A stretch of DNA of 26,219 nucleotides from Collinsella sp. TM09-10AT (GTDB lineage: Bacteria > Actinomycetota > Coriobacteriia > Coriobacteriales > Coriobacteriaceae), in NCBI RefSeq assembly GCF_003436275.1, contig NZ_QSOP01000027.1:1-26219 (forward strand). Direction: 5' to 3'. Position numbers and translations under genes: made by a program. Position 1 is the first letter of the stretch. Each line of letters starts with the position of its first letter. The notes below the pieces were generated by a model. The model saw only the letters and a list, made by a program, of their open reading frames with translations. It ran no database searches and was not told the origin of the DNA. This document shows, piece after piece, positions 8,385 to 16,013 of this stretch.

Positions 8385-9455
8385 TTACCCCCTCGCCCCG
8401 TCGAGCGCGGCGGCCATCTCGTCTTGCTTCGTGGGGAACAGGTGCGCGTAGCGGTAGGTGATGTCCACCGCCTCGTGGCCCATGCGCTCGGCGATGGCCA
8501 GCGCGGAGAAGCCCATCTCTATCAGCAGGCTCACATGGCTGTGGCGTATGTCGTGTATGCGGATGCGCTTCACGCCCGACGCCTTGCACCCGCGCTCCAT
8601 CTCGTGGGCCAGGAAGTGCTTGGTCACGGCGAACAGGCGCTCGTCGGGGGCGACGTCGTCGCGCATCTCGATGAAGTCCGCCATCTCGTCGCGCAGGAAG
8701 GCGGGCATGACGATCGTGCGCACGGACTTGGGCGTCTTGGGGTCGGTCACGGTGTCAACGCCGTTGAGGCTCTGGTACGACTTGTTGATGCGCAGCCGCG
8801 AGCTCTCCAGCATGAAGTCGGACGGCGTGAGCGCCAGGAGCTCGCCGCAGCGTATGCCCGTCCAGTAAAGCAGCTCGAAGGCGTGGAATGAGAGAGGCTT
8901 GTCCATGACGGCCTCGCTGAACCTCAGGTACTCGTCCTTGGTCCAGAACTGCATCTCGCCGCCCTTCTTCGAGCCTATCTTGTCGACCCTGCGCACCGGG
9001 TTGTCGCTGAGGCCGTAGTAGCGCTCGGCGTGGTTGAAGATGGCGTTGAGCTGGTTGTTCACTGTGCGCAGGTACGTCGGTGCCCAGGGCTTCCCGTCGG
9101 CGTCCCGGTGCTCGGTGAGCTCGTTTTGCCACCTGATGACGTCGATCGGCCTCACGTCGCACATGCGCATGTCCCCGAAGAACGGCACGAGCTTGTCGTT
9201 GATGATGTACTCCTTGGTGATCCACGTGTGCTCGCGTATGCGCGGCTTCACCTCGGAGGCGTACACCTCGACGAACTCGGAGAACGTCATGTCCATGGCC
9301 CCGCCGTTAAGGCTCTTGAACTGGCTCTCCCACACTGCGGCCTCCACCTCGGAGGAGAAGCCGCGCTTCGTCTTGTGGCGCTTCGAGCCGCGGGCGTCGC
9401 GGTAGTAGCACTGCACGTAGAACGTGCCGTTGCCGTCGTCCTTGTACACGGGCAT
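8385..9455 (-). CDS. int: Tyrosine recombinase (site-specific integrase)
   Basis: A 356-residue phage/ICE-type integrase. It has an N-terminal arm-binding domain (GTFYVQCYYRD and KRHKTKRGF), a SAM-like core-binding domain (about 57-150) and a C-terminal catalytic domain. Catalytic residues can be read as Arg202 (TGIRCGELLAL), Lys240 (TDPKTPK), His301 and Arg304 (HDIRHSH), His327 (MGHEAVD) and nucleophile Tyr336 (TYRYAHLF). GGAGGT sits about eight bases before the ATG. The ATG lies one base from the stop of the excisionase-like gene, so the two are translationally coupled. It should integrate and excise the island whose right edge faces guaA. All catalytic residues are present, so the enzyme appears intact. 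Confidence 0.93.
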   Translation of the reverse strand: MPVYKDDGNGTFYVQCYYRDARGSKRHKTKRGFSSEVEAAVWESQFKSLNGGAMDMTFSEFVEVYASEVKPRIREHTWITKEYIINDKLVPFFGDMRMCDVRPIDVIRWQNELTEHRDADGKPWAPTYLRTVNNQLNAIFNHAERYYGLSDNPVRRVDKIGSKKGGEMQFWTKDEYLRFSEAVMDKPLSFHAFELLYWTGIRCGELLALTPSDFMLESSRLRINKSYQSLNGVDTVTDPKTPKSVRTIVMPAFLRDEMADFIEMRDDVAPDERLFAVTKHFLAHEMERGCKASGVKRIRIHDIRHSHVSLLIEMGFSALAIAERMGHEAVDITYRYAHLFPTKQDEMAAALDGARG

Positions 9456-9456
9456 G

Positions 9457-9660
9457 TCAGTCCACCTCCGGGAAGTACAGGGCGTCGAAGACGTCGCTTC
9501 GAACGCGCCCGCGGATGACCACGCGCCCGCGCGCCTCCTGCTCGGCGTTTATCTTCCTGATCACCTCGTAGGCGCTGCCTTTCTTGATCCTCAGCAGCTC
9601 CGCGACCTCGTCGGCGTCCAGCATGTGCGGCCTCGGCGTCTTCGCCACCTTCTCGTCCAT
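9457..9660 (-). CDS. Excisionase-like helix-turn-helix protein
   Basis: A 67-residue protein with a MerR/excisionase-type winged helix: MLDADEVAELLRIKKGSAYE then VIRKINAEQEARGR. It ends one base before the integrase start, the usual place for a recombination directionality factor. The ATG at 9660 is preferred over an in-frame ATG 15 bases upstream because GGAGGAGCC stands directly before it. It probably bends att DNA to favour excision and may regulate int. It is transcribed away from the repressor gene, from the shared operator region. Confidence 0.75.
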   Translation of the reverse strand: MDEKVAKTPRPHMLDADEVAELLRIKKGSAYEVIRKINAEQEARGRVVIRGRVRSDVFDALYFPEVD

Positions 9661-9675
9661 GGCTCCTCCAATCAA

Positions 9676-9785
9676 TGGCGTACGGATACGTACGGTTCAC
9701 AGATTCAGAGTAAACGTACATATCTGTACTGTCAATAGAATTGCGTACATTTGCGTACGCTGATAAGATGTGCTGGTACGTAATT
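9676..9785. promoter_or_regulatory. Divergent operator region with repeated GTAC-type inverted sites
   Basis: The region between the excisionase-like and repressor genes carries a run of related dyads. CGTACGGATACGTACG is at 9679-9694. GTACA-TATC-TGTAC at 9716-9729 has perfect arms. GCGTAC-ATTTGC-GTACGC at 9743-9760 also has perfect arms. A fourth half-site, GGTACG, is at 9775-9780. The spacing and the shared CGTAC core suggest cooperative binding by the cI-like repressor encoded just to the right, controlling both its own gene and xis-int. Exact promoter elements cannot be assigned with confidence. Confidence 0.65.
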
Positions 9786-9800
9786 CCAGGAGGAGGGCTC

Positions 9801-10214
9801 ATGTCCGTAGGCGAGAACATAAGGCGGTACCGCAAGTCGCGCGGCATGACGCAGGCGCAGCTCGCCGAGGCGGTCGGCCTGACCGAGGGGGCCGTGCGCC
9901 ACTACGAGAGCGGCATCCGCGCCGTGAAGCCCGAGCTGCTCGAGTCCATCTCCGCGGCGCTCGGCGTGTCCGTCAACGCCCTCAAGGATTACGGCGTCGA
10001 GACTGCGGGCGACCTCATGTCGCTGCTCGTGCGGCTCGAGGACTCCTTCGGCATCGTGCCCGCAGCCGACGGCACGGGCCTCTCCCTGAACCCCAAGGCG
10101 CCGCACGCGCCCAAAGCCGCGATGGCGATCGAACTGTGGGCAGAGAAGCGCGCGCAGCTCGAAAACGGCAAGATCGACGCCGACGAATACGAGGACTGGA
10201 AAGCCTCGCTGTAG
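9801..10214 (+). CDS. XRE/cI-like repressor of the island
   Basis: A 137-residue regulator. Residues about 4-58 form a Cro/cI helix-turn-helix (GENIRRYRKSRGMTQAQLAE, then AVGLTEGAVRHYESG and LESISAALGVSVNAL). The rest is acidic and helical and has no recognisable peptidase or toxin domain. The ATG at 9801 is chosen because AGGAGG stands about seven bases before it; an upstream in-frame ATG at 9741 falls inside the operator array. It diverges from xis-int and most likely represses them through the GTAC dyads. Lacking a LexA-like cleavage domain, it would need an antirepressor or another signal for release. Confidence 0.82.
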   Translation: MSVGENIRRYRKSRGMTQAQLAEAVGLTEGAVRHYESGIRAVKPELLESISAALGVSVNALKDYGVETAGDLMSLLVRLEDSFGIVPAADGTGLSLNPKAPHAPKAAMAIELWAEKRAQLENGKIDADEYEDWKASL

Positions 10215-10301
10215 CGGCTCTCCGCATTTCGCGATCAACGCAACCGAATCAGGACGGTGGACCAGGCGGCGAGCGCCGCTCGGGCCTGCGTAAGCTGAGT
10301 T

Positions 10302-10351
10302 TTTACTCCCCATTGCATGCCAAGGCATTTCCGGCGCACCTGGGGAGTAAA
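10302..10351. repeat. Perfect 11-bp inverted repeat built from two TTACTCCC motifs
   Basis: TTTACTCCCCA at 10302-10312 is answered by its exact complement TGGGGAGTAAA at 10341-10351, leaving 28 bases between. The arms are copies of the motif repeated through this intergenic region. No T-tract follows, so it is a poor terminator candidate. Paired recombinase or regulator binding sites are more likely, but that is inference. Confidence 0.6.
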
Positions 10352-10406
10352 TGACGCGGTGGCTTACACGGCGGCACGCGGCAGTACGCCGCGGCATTTC
10401 CCCTGG

Positions 10407-10740
10407 TTACTCCCGTTTTCATTGAGGCGGCGAGATTCTTTACTCCCCATTAACCACCTGGGAAAACGCTGTGAGAAGACCGCCGAAAAGCCTATTGAGT
10501 TCGATTTGAGTTTCACAGGCCCCGAAACGGCCCCGTTTGGCTCTCGGAGACAAAAATCGCGCGTCTACTCACTTGGGATGAATCCTTACTCCCGTTCCTC
10601 CGAATGCCGCACCGTGCCTTGCCGTCTTGAAACACGGGGGAGTAAATTGCGAAATCGCAGGTGAAAGGGAGTAAAACGACAAAGAAAAAGCCTCCGTCCC
10701 AACGCGGGAACGGAGGCTCGGTTATCGTATTTACTCACCA
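10407..10740. repeat. Further dispersed TTACTCCC motifs
   Basis: Exact octamers occur at 10407-10414, 10440-10447 and 10586-10593 in forward orientation and at 10638-10645 and 10667-10674 in reverse. CTACTCAC (10565-10572) and TTACTCAC (10731-10738) are one or two bases off. The extended consensus is TTTACTCCC(C/G)(A/T)TT. Spacing is irregular, so this is not a CRISPR or tandem repeat. Confidence 0.6.
10681..10718 (-). terminator. Intrinsic terminator downstream of guaA
   Basis: AGCCTCCG (10689-10696) pairs with CGGAGGCT (10711-10718), extended by CCC with GGG around an AACGC loop. Read on the minus strand the stem is followed by a T-rich run (complement of 10681-10689). It would stop guaA transcription about 115 bases after the stop codon and shield the island from read-through. 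Confidence 0.8.
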
Positions 10741-10832
10741 ACATCGCTGGCGGCTTTGCCATGACTCTCGTACGAAACGAAACTCAGCGGCACAGTGCGG
10801 CACTCAAAAATGCAGGTCAGAACCCTATCAGC

Positions 10833-12431
10833 CTACTCCCACTCAATCGTCGCGGGCGGCTTGGACGTGATGTCGTAGCACACGCGGTTGGCGCCGGGAA
10901 CCTCGGCCACGATGCGGCCGGAGATGCGGGCCAGGACGTCGTAGGGCAGCTTGGCCCAGTCGGCGGTCATGGCATCGCTGGACTCGACGGCACGCAGGAT
11001 AATTGGGCGCTGGTAGGTGCGCTCGTCGCCCATAACGCCGACGGACTTAATGTCGGGCAGGACGGCGAAATACTGCCAGCAGCTATGCTCGGAGTTGCGC
11101 TCGCCGGTCTGCTCAAACAGACGCTGGTTATAGGCGTCGAGCTCCTCGCGCACGATGGCGTCGGCATTCTTGAGGATCTCGAGCTTCTCCTTGTCGACCG
11201 CACCGATGATGCGGATGGCCAGACCCGGGCCCGGGAAAGGCTGGCGGAACACGATATGACCCGGCAGACCGAGCGCCAGACCAAGCGCGCGGACCTCGTC
11301 CTTAAAGAAGTGGTCGAGCGGCTCAATAAGGTCGAAGTGCACGCCCTCGGGGAACGGGATCAGATTGTGATGGCTCTTGATGGTAGCCGTCTTGCCGCCC
11401 GTCTTGCGAGCGCCGGACTCAATGATGTCGGGGTAGATGGTGCCCTGAGCCAAGTACTTGACCGGCTTGCCATCGGTCTCGAGCTGCTGCGCCACGGCGA
11501 AGAACTCTTTCCAGAACTGCGTACCGATGATGCGGCGCTTCTCCTCGGGCTCGGTCACGCCGGCCAGAAGCTCGGCATAACGGTCCTCGGCGTGGACGTG
11601 GATAAAGTCGACGTCAAACTGCTTGGTGAAGACCTCCTCCACCTGCTCGGGCTCGCCCTTGCGCAGCAGGCCGTGGTTGATGAACACGCAGGTCATCTGC
11701 TTGCCCACGGCGCGAGCGCCCAGCGCAGCCACGACGGAGGAGTCGACGCCGCCGGACAGGGCCAGAATCACGCGGTCGTCGCCGACCTTCTCGCGGAACT
11801 CGGCTGTCATGGTCTCGACCAGGTTATCCATGCTCCAGTTGGGCTCCAGGCCGCAGATCTCAAACAGAAAGTTGCTCAGCAGCTGCTGACCGTACTCGGA
11901 GTGCTTGACCTCGGGGTGGAACTGCGTGGTGAAGATCTTGCGCTCGACGCACTCCATGGCGGCAACCGGGCACACGTCGGTGCTGGCGGTAACGGTAAAG
12001 CCCTCGGGCACCTCGGACACGGCGTCGCGGTGGCTCATCCACACGGTCTGCTCCATAGGCGTGGAGTTAAAGAGCTTGGCGCCGGCCGTACGCGTGATGG
12101 TGGCGCGGCCGTATTCGCCCACCTCGGAGTGACCGACCTTGCCGCCGAGCGTCACGGCCGTGATCTGATGGCCGTAGCAAAAGCCCAGAACGGGAAGGCC
12201 CAGGTCAAAGATGGCGGGATCGATGGACGGAGCGTCCTCGGCATACACAGAAGCCGGGCCGCCAGAGAGGATGAGCGCAGAGGCGTTCATTTCGCGAATC
12301 TCATCGGCCGAGATGTCGCAGGGAACGATCTCGGAATACACGTTGAGGTCGCGGACGCGACGGGCAATGAGCTGACCGTACTGCGCACCAAAGTCGAGTA
12401 CGAGGACCTTTGCGGAAGCCTTTTGATCCAT
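10833..12431 (-). CDS. guaA: GMP synthase (glutamine-hydrolysing)
   Basis: A full-length 532-residue enzyme that converts XMP, glutamine and ATP to GMP in purine synthesis. The N-terminal glutamine amidotransferase has LSGGPASVY, nucleophile Cys85 in GFCYGHQ, and His172 and Glu174 in FHPEV. The ATP pyrophosphatase has the PP-loop SGGVDSS (226-232), and the dimerisation domain ends with the family's typical PATIEWE. GAGGGGGAAACC before the ATG serves as ribosome binding site. The 3' end faces an integrase module, and guaA 3' ends are known attachment sites for tyrosine-recombinase islands. The coding end is intact, as expected when an island rebuilds the target. Confidence 0.97.
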   Translation of the reverse strand: MDQKASAKVLVLDFGAQYGQLIARRVRDLNVYSEIVPCDISADEIREMNASALILSGGPASVYAEDAPSIDPAIFDLGLPVLGFCYGHQITAVTLGGKVGHSEVGEYGRATITRTAGAKLFNSTPMEQTVWMSHRDAVSEVPEGFTVTASTDVCPVAAMECVERKIFTTQFHPEVKHSEYGQQLLSNFLFEICGLEPNWSMDNLVETMTAEFREKVGDDRVILALSGGVDSSVVAALGARAVGKQMTCVFINHGLLRKGEPEQVEEVFTKQFDVDFIHVHAEDRYAELLAGVTEPEEKRRIIGTQFWKEFFAVAQQLETDGKPVKYLAQGTIYPDIIESGARKTGGKTATIKSHHNLIPFPEGVHFDLIEPLDHFFKDEVRALGLALGLPGHIVFRQPFPGPGLAIRIIGAVDKEKLEILKNADAIVREELDAYNQRLFEQTGERNSEHSCWQYFAVLPDIKSVGVMGDERTYQRPIILRAVESSDAMTADWAKLPYDVLARISGRIVAEVPGANRVCYDITSKPPATIEWE

Positions 12432-12618
12432 GGTTTCCCCCTCTTGTTGGCGGGGAGCCTGTGCCCACCCGCGCGAATAAACGAAAACAGCTTACATAGT
12501 GTACACGTTATATGGGGTTTCTCGTCCCTCGCAGCCATCAGCGCACGGCAAACGCACGACCGGGGCCTATTTGACGGCAATTGAAGTGTTACCAAACGTT
12601 ACAGATGATGTAATACGT

Positions 12619-12646
12619 TTGAACATTGGACGCCCTGTGCCACAAT
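12619..12646 (+). promoter_or_regulatory. Possible promoter of the asparaginase gene
   Basis: TTGAAC (12619-12624) and CACAAT (12641-12646) are separated by 16 bases and stand about 50 bases before the asparaginase ATG. Each hexamer matches the housekeeping consensus at four of six positions. The 266-base gap to guaA must hold both divergent promoters; no clear guaA promoter could be picked and no riboswitch fold was recognised. Confidence 0.35.
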
Positions 12647-12697
12647 ACTGCCGAACGACTCCGCCTCTGCGGCGGCAAATACGATAGGAATACCAGC

Positions 12698-13711
12698 ATG
12701 AAGCGCATCCTTCTCATCGCCACGGGCGGCACCATCGCATCGACCGAGGACGGCAACGGCCTCTCCCCCGCCCTGACCGGTGAGGAGCTCGCCCAGAGCG
12801 TCCCCGAGATCTCGGGCCTCTGCGAGCTCGACGTCGTGCAGCCCATGAACATCGACAGCACCAATATGCGTCCGAGCGACTGGATGCGTATCCGCGACGT
12901 CATCGTCGAGGGTTATGCCGACCACGACGGCTTCGTGATTCTGCACGGCACCGACACCATGAGCTACACCGCGGCGGCGCTTTCCTATCTGATTCAGGAC
13001 AGCCCCAAGCCCATCGTACTCACCGGCTCGCAAAAGCCCATGGGCAATCCCTTTACCGACGCCAAGCTCAACCTGTACCAGAGCCTGCTCTATGCGCTCG
13101 ACGAGCATTCGCACGACGTCTCGATTGTCTTTGGCGGCGTAGCCATTGCCGGCACGCGCGCCCGCAAGCAGCGCACCATGAGCTTTAACGCGTTCATCAG
13201 CGTCAACTATCCGCCCATTGCCTATATCCGCAACGACCGCATCGTTCGCAACGGACTCCACGGCACTCACCAGGACGAGAACCCGGTTCGCTTCTACGAC
13301 AGCATCGACCCGCGCGTATTTGCCCTTAAGCTGACACCCGGCGTGAACCCGGGTATCCTGGACGCTCTTGCCGATAGCTACGACGCTGTGATTCTGGAGA
13401 CCTTTGGCATTGGCGGTATCCCCGAGTTTGGTGAGTCGGGCGAGTCGTTCCAAGAGGCAATTTTCCGCTGGGTCGATTCGGGTCGCACTGTCGTTATGAC
13501 CACGCAGGTCCCCGAAGAGGGCCTTGACCTGGGTGTTTATGAGGTCGGCCGTGCCTACGCCGATCATCCGGGCATTTTGCGCGGCGACGACATGACCACC
13601 GAGACGCTCGTGGCCAAAACCATGTGGGCACTCGGCCAGTCACGTGATGCGGCCGAGATTCAGCGCCTGTTCTACAGCCAAGTCAACCACGACCGCATCC
13701 CGATGGCGTAA
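12698..13711 (+). CDS. Type I L-asparaginase
   Basis: A 337-residue enzyme that hydrolyses asparagine to aspartate and ammonia. The N-terminus begins directly with the first active-site signature, LLIATGGTIAS (catalytic Thr12). The second is HGTDTMSYTAAALSYLI (Thr85, Asp86), followed by VLTGSQKPMGNPFTDAKLN. No signal peptide is visible, so it is the cytoplasmic (AnsA-like) type. The ATG at 12698 is chosen because the protein family starts here and AGGAA lies nine bases upstream; the longer frame from 12626 adds a non-homologous stretch. It diverges from guaA and converges on the small XRE gene with only 22 bases between and no obvious terminator. Confidence 0.93.
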   Translation: MKRILLIATGGTIASTEDGNGLSPALTGEELAQSVPEISGLCELDVVQPMNIDSTNMRPSDWMRIRDVIVEGYADHDGFVILHGTDTMSYTAAALSYLIQDSPKPIVLTGSQKPMGNPFTDAKLNLYQSLLYALDEHSHDVSIVFGGVAIAGTRARKQRTMSFNAFISVNYPPIAYIRNDRIVRNGLHGTHQDENPVRFYDSIDPRVFALKLTPGVNPGILDALADSYDAVILETFGIGGIPEFGESGESFQEAIFRWVDSGRTVVMTTQVPEEGLDLGVYEVGRAYADHPGILRGDDMTTETLVAKTMWALGQSRDAAEIQRLFYSQVNHDRIPMA

Positions 13712-13733
13712 TTCAGTTGTCGACGGGTATCCC

Positions 13734-13952
13734 CTATTCGATCCCCTCGAGAAGCTCTGACACCGTCATGCCGAGTGCGGGCGCGATCTTAAATAGAACC
13801 TTGAGCGTGAAATTTGCCGTCCCATCTTCGATTCGGTCGAGGTAGGGTCGGCTGATTCCTGTCGCCACACAAAAATCAACCTTGGAGATACCAAGGTCCC
13901 TGCGTGTCTCTTCGACCCGCCTGCCAAGAATCTGTTTCGCACGTTCGTCCAT
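13734..13952 (-). CDS. Small XRE-family transcriptional regulator
   Basis: A 72-residue single-domain helix-turn-helix protein: RVEETRRDLGISKVDFCVAT, GISRPYLDRIEDG, then LFKIAPALGMTVSELLEG. It is the size of XRE antitoxins and plasmid or phage regulators. It diverges from an unknown gene at 14029 around a perfect 26-bp palindrome, so autoregulation through that site is likely. The ribosome binding site is weak (CTCGG), but the ATG at 13952 matches the start of the domain. Confidence 0.8.
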   Translation of the reverse strand: MDERAKQILGRRVEETRRDLGISKVDFCVATGISRPYLDRIEDGTANFTLKVLFKIAPALGMTVSELLEGIE

Positions 13953-13980
13953 GCAGCCGAGTTTGAAATGGAGCTGAACA

Positions 13981-14006
13981 AAAACGTAAACTATAGTTTA
14001 CGTTTT
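13981..14006. promoter_or_regulatory. Perfect 26-bp palindrome between divergent genes (probable operator)
   Basis: AAAACGTAAACTA is followed at once by its exact complement TAGTTTACGTTTT, a 13+13 bp palindrome without a spacer. It stands 28 bases from the XRE start and 22 bases from the ATG at 14029, a position overlapping both promoters. The most likely ligand is the XRE protein as a dimer. Confidence 0.75.
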
Positions 14007-14028
14007 GCCGAATACACAGGAGTTTTCT

Positions 14029-14418
14029 ATGTCGGGTTCTTCGGTCCGCATGTACCGAGCCACGCTTCGCACAAACAGCGCACCGCCCAAGCTCGTCGTC
14101 GTTGAAGCCGAATGCCTTTCGCCCGATGAGCGCACAGCATTTGCATTACTATCAAGTCGCGTCGCCGCCGTTCTGGTCCCTTGCCCGGCGCAAGGCGAAC
14201 TTGCCATCCAATGCCAAGCGCACAGCTGCTCGCTCAATCAGGCTGCCGTAATCGCAACCAGCCAACGCGGCCTGCCGCTCCTTTTAGAAGCCGGTATCGC
14301 ACTCGCCCTCCGCGGCTCCGGATACGAAAACGAGGCCGCCGCCGATATGGTCTTTAAACCACGATCGAGCGGCGGCCTCGCAACAGCCATTGAATATGCG
14401 TGCAGGCTCGTTGCCTAA
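14029..14418 (+). CDS. Hypothetical protein divergent from the XRE regulator
   Basis: A 129-residue protein of no family I recognise. It is largely alpha/beta in composition, with LVVVEAECLSPDERTA near the N-terminus, three cysteines in a central segment (VLVPCPAQG and IQCQAHSCS), and an Ala/Leu-rich helix LLLEAGIALALRG. There is no signal peptide or clear membrane segment. The ATG at 14029 is preferred because AGGAG lies seven bases upstream; an earlier in-frame ATG at 14005 touches the palindrome. Shared control with the XRE protein suggests a regulator-target pair; toxin-antitoxin is possible but unproven. It converges on the next gene with nine bases between. Confidence 0.65.
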   Translation: MSGSSVRMYRATLRTNSAPPKLVVVEAECLSPDERTAFALLSSRVAAVLVPCPAQGELAIQCQAHSCSLNQAAVIATSQRGLPLLLEAGIALALRGSGYENEAAADMVFKPRSSGGLATAIEYACRLVA

Positions 14419-14427
14419 AAGGACAGG

Positions 14428-14811
14428 CTAGAAACCAAAGCCAAAGCCTGTTCCGGTAATAGCCGAGTACATAAAGTAGACGTTGATTACATTGAGGAAC
14501 ACACCCGTGATGCAGCCGTTTCGCAGGTAGCGCTCGCACACGATGCGCGCCATGGCGGCGGAGTCATCATTGTTTTTAGCCTGACGTCCTGCCGTAAAGT
14601 ACGTCGCCACGCTCAGCAGCAGGTTGAGCACCGGCAGTGCCAGCAGCTCGTAGCTCTTGCCCCAGCGCGTCACCTCACCGGCCGCGTTAAACTTCGTTGC
14701 CACCTCGGGACCAATGTTGGGGATAACACACGCTGCAACCACCAGCGGAATCACCGCAAGTACGAGCAACGCAATACCCATGTAGCCAGCTTTTTTGCCA
14801 TATTTAAACAT
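14428..14811 (-). CDS. DUF1648-like small membrane protein
   Basis: A 127-residue protein with about three hydrophobic segments (IALLVLAVIPLVVAACVI, residues about 13-30; LLALPVLNLLLSVATYF, about 56-72; and a last one near 102-118). Between the first two, VATKFNAAGEVTRWGKSYE matches the DUF1648 pattern of a short extracytoplasmic loop ending in W-x-K. DUF1648 is the N-terminal part of SdpI-type proteins; this version lacks the longer C-terminal half. It starts 11 bases after ychF, and its AAGGA overlaps the ychF stop, so the two are co-transcribed. Confidence 0.7.
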   Translation of the reverse strand: MFKYGKKAGYMGIALLVLAVIPLVVAACVIPNIGPEVATKFNAAGEVTRWGKSYELLALPVLNLLLSVATYFTAGRQAKNNDDSAAMARIVCERYLRNGCITGVFLNVINVYFMYSAITGTGFGFGF

Positions 14812-14822
14812 ATGCGTCGTCC

Positions 14823-15899
<1,077 letters not shown>

Positions 15900-15936
15900 G
15901 ACAGCTCCTTTTGATACAGGTACTTCAAACTGCATA

Positions 15937-15986
15937 AGTATAGCGCCGCCGCAGCATCCAGGCGAACCCGGACGCCACGGCGGCGC
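15937..15986 (-). promoter_or_regulatory. Possible ychF promoter with adjacent inverted repeat
   Basis: TATACT on the minus strand (complement of 15937-15942) is a good -10 hexamer about 38 bases before the ychF GTG. No strong -35 is seen. Right behind it GCGCCGCCG (15943-15951) and CGGCGGCGC (15978-15986) form a perfect 9-bp inverted repeat with a 26-base spacer. Without a T-tract it is a poor terminator for the Fe-S gene upstream and may instead be an operator. Confidence 0.4.
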
Positions 15987-16013
15987 AAATGAAGCAGAGA
16001 TAGGGGTCGCTGA

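Larger units (their letters stand above)
10215..10832. other. Long intergenic region with TTACTCCC repeat array, no supported gene
   Basis: About 600 bases without a convincing gene; the short ORFs here lack ribosome binding sites and protein-like composition. It contains seven exact copies of the octamer TTACTCCC or its complement between 10303 and 10674, near-copies at 10565 and 10731, and a strong minus-strand terminator at 10681-10718. It lies between the integration module and guaA, where the island junction is expected. Confidence 0.6.

Noticed and set aside
10317..10664. 115-residue ORF in the repeat region
   Set aside because: Translation is Arg/Ser/Pro-rich without protein-like pattern and has no ribosome binding site; it only spans the TTACTCCC motifs.
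10302..10740. CRISPR array
   Set aside because: The repeated unit is only 8-11 bases, occurs in both orientations and is irregularly spaced; no cas genes are present.
10761..12584. 607-residue ORF antisense to guaA
   Set aside because: Covers guaA on the opposite strand with Asp/Gly/His/Leu-rich composition; guaA is unambiguous.
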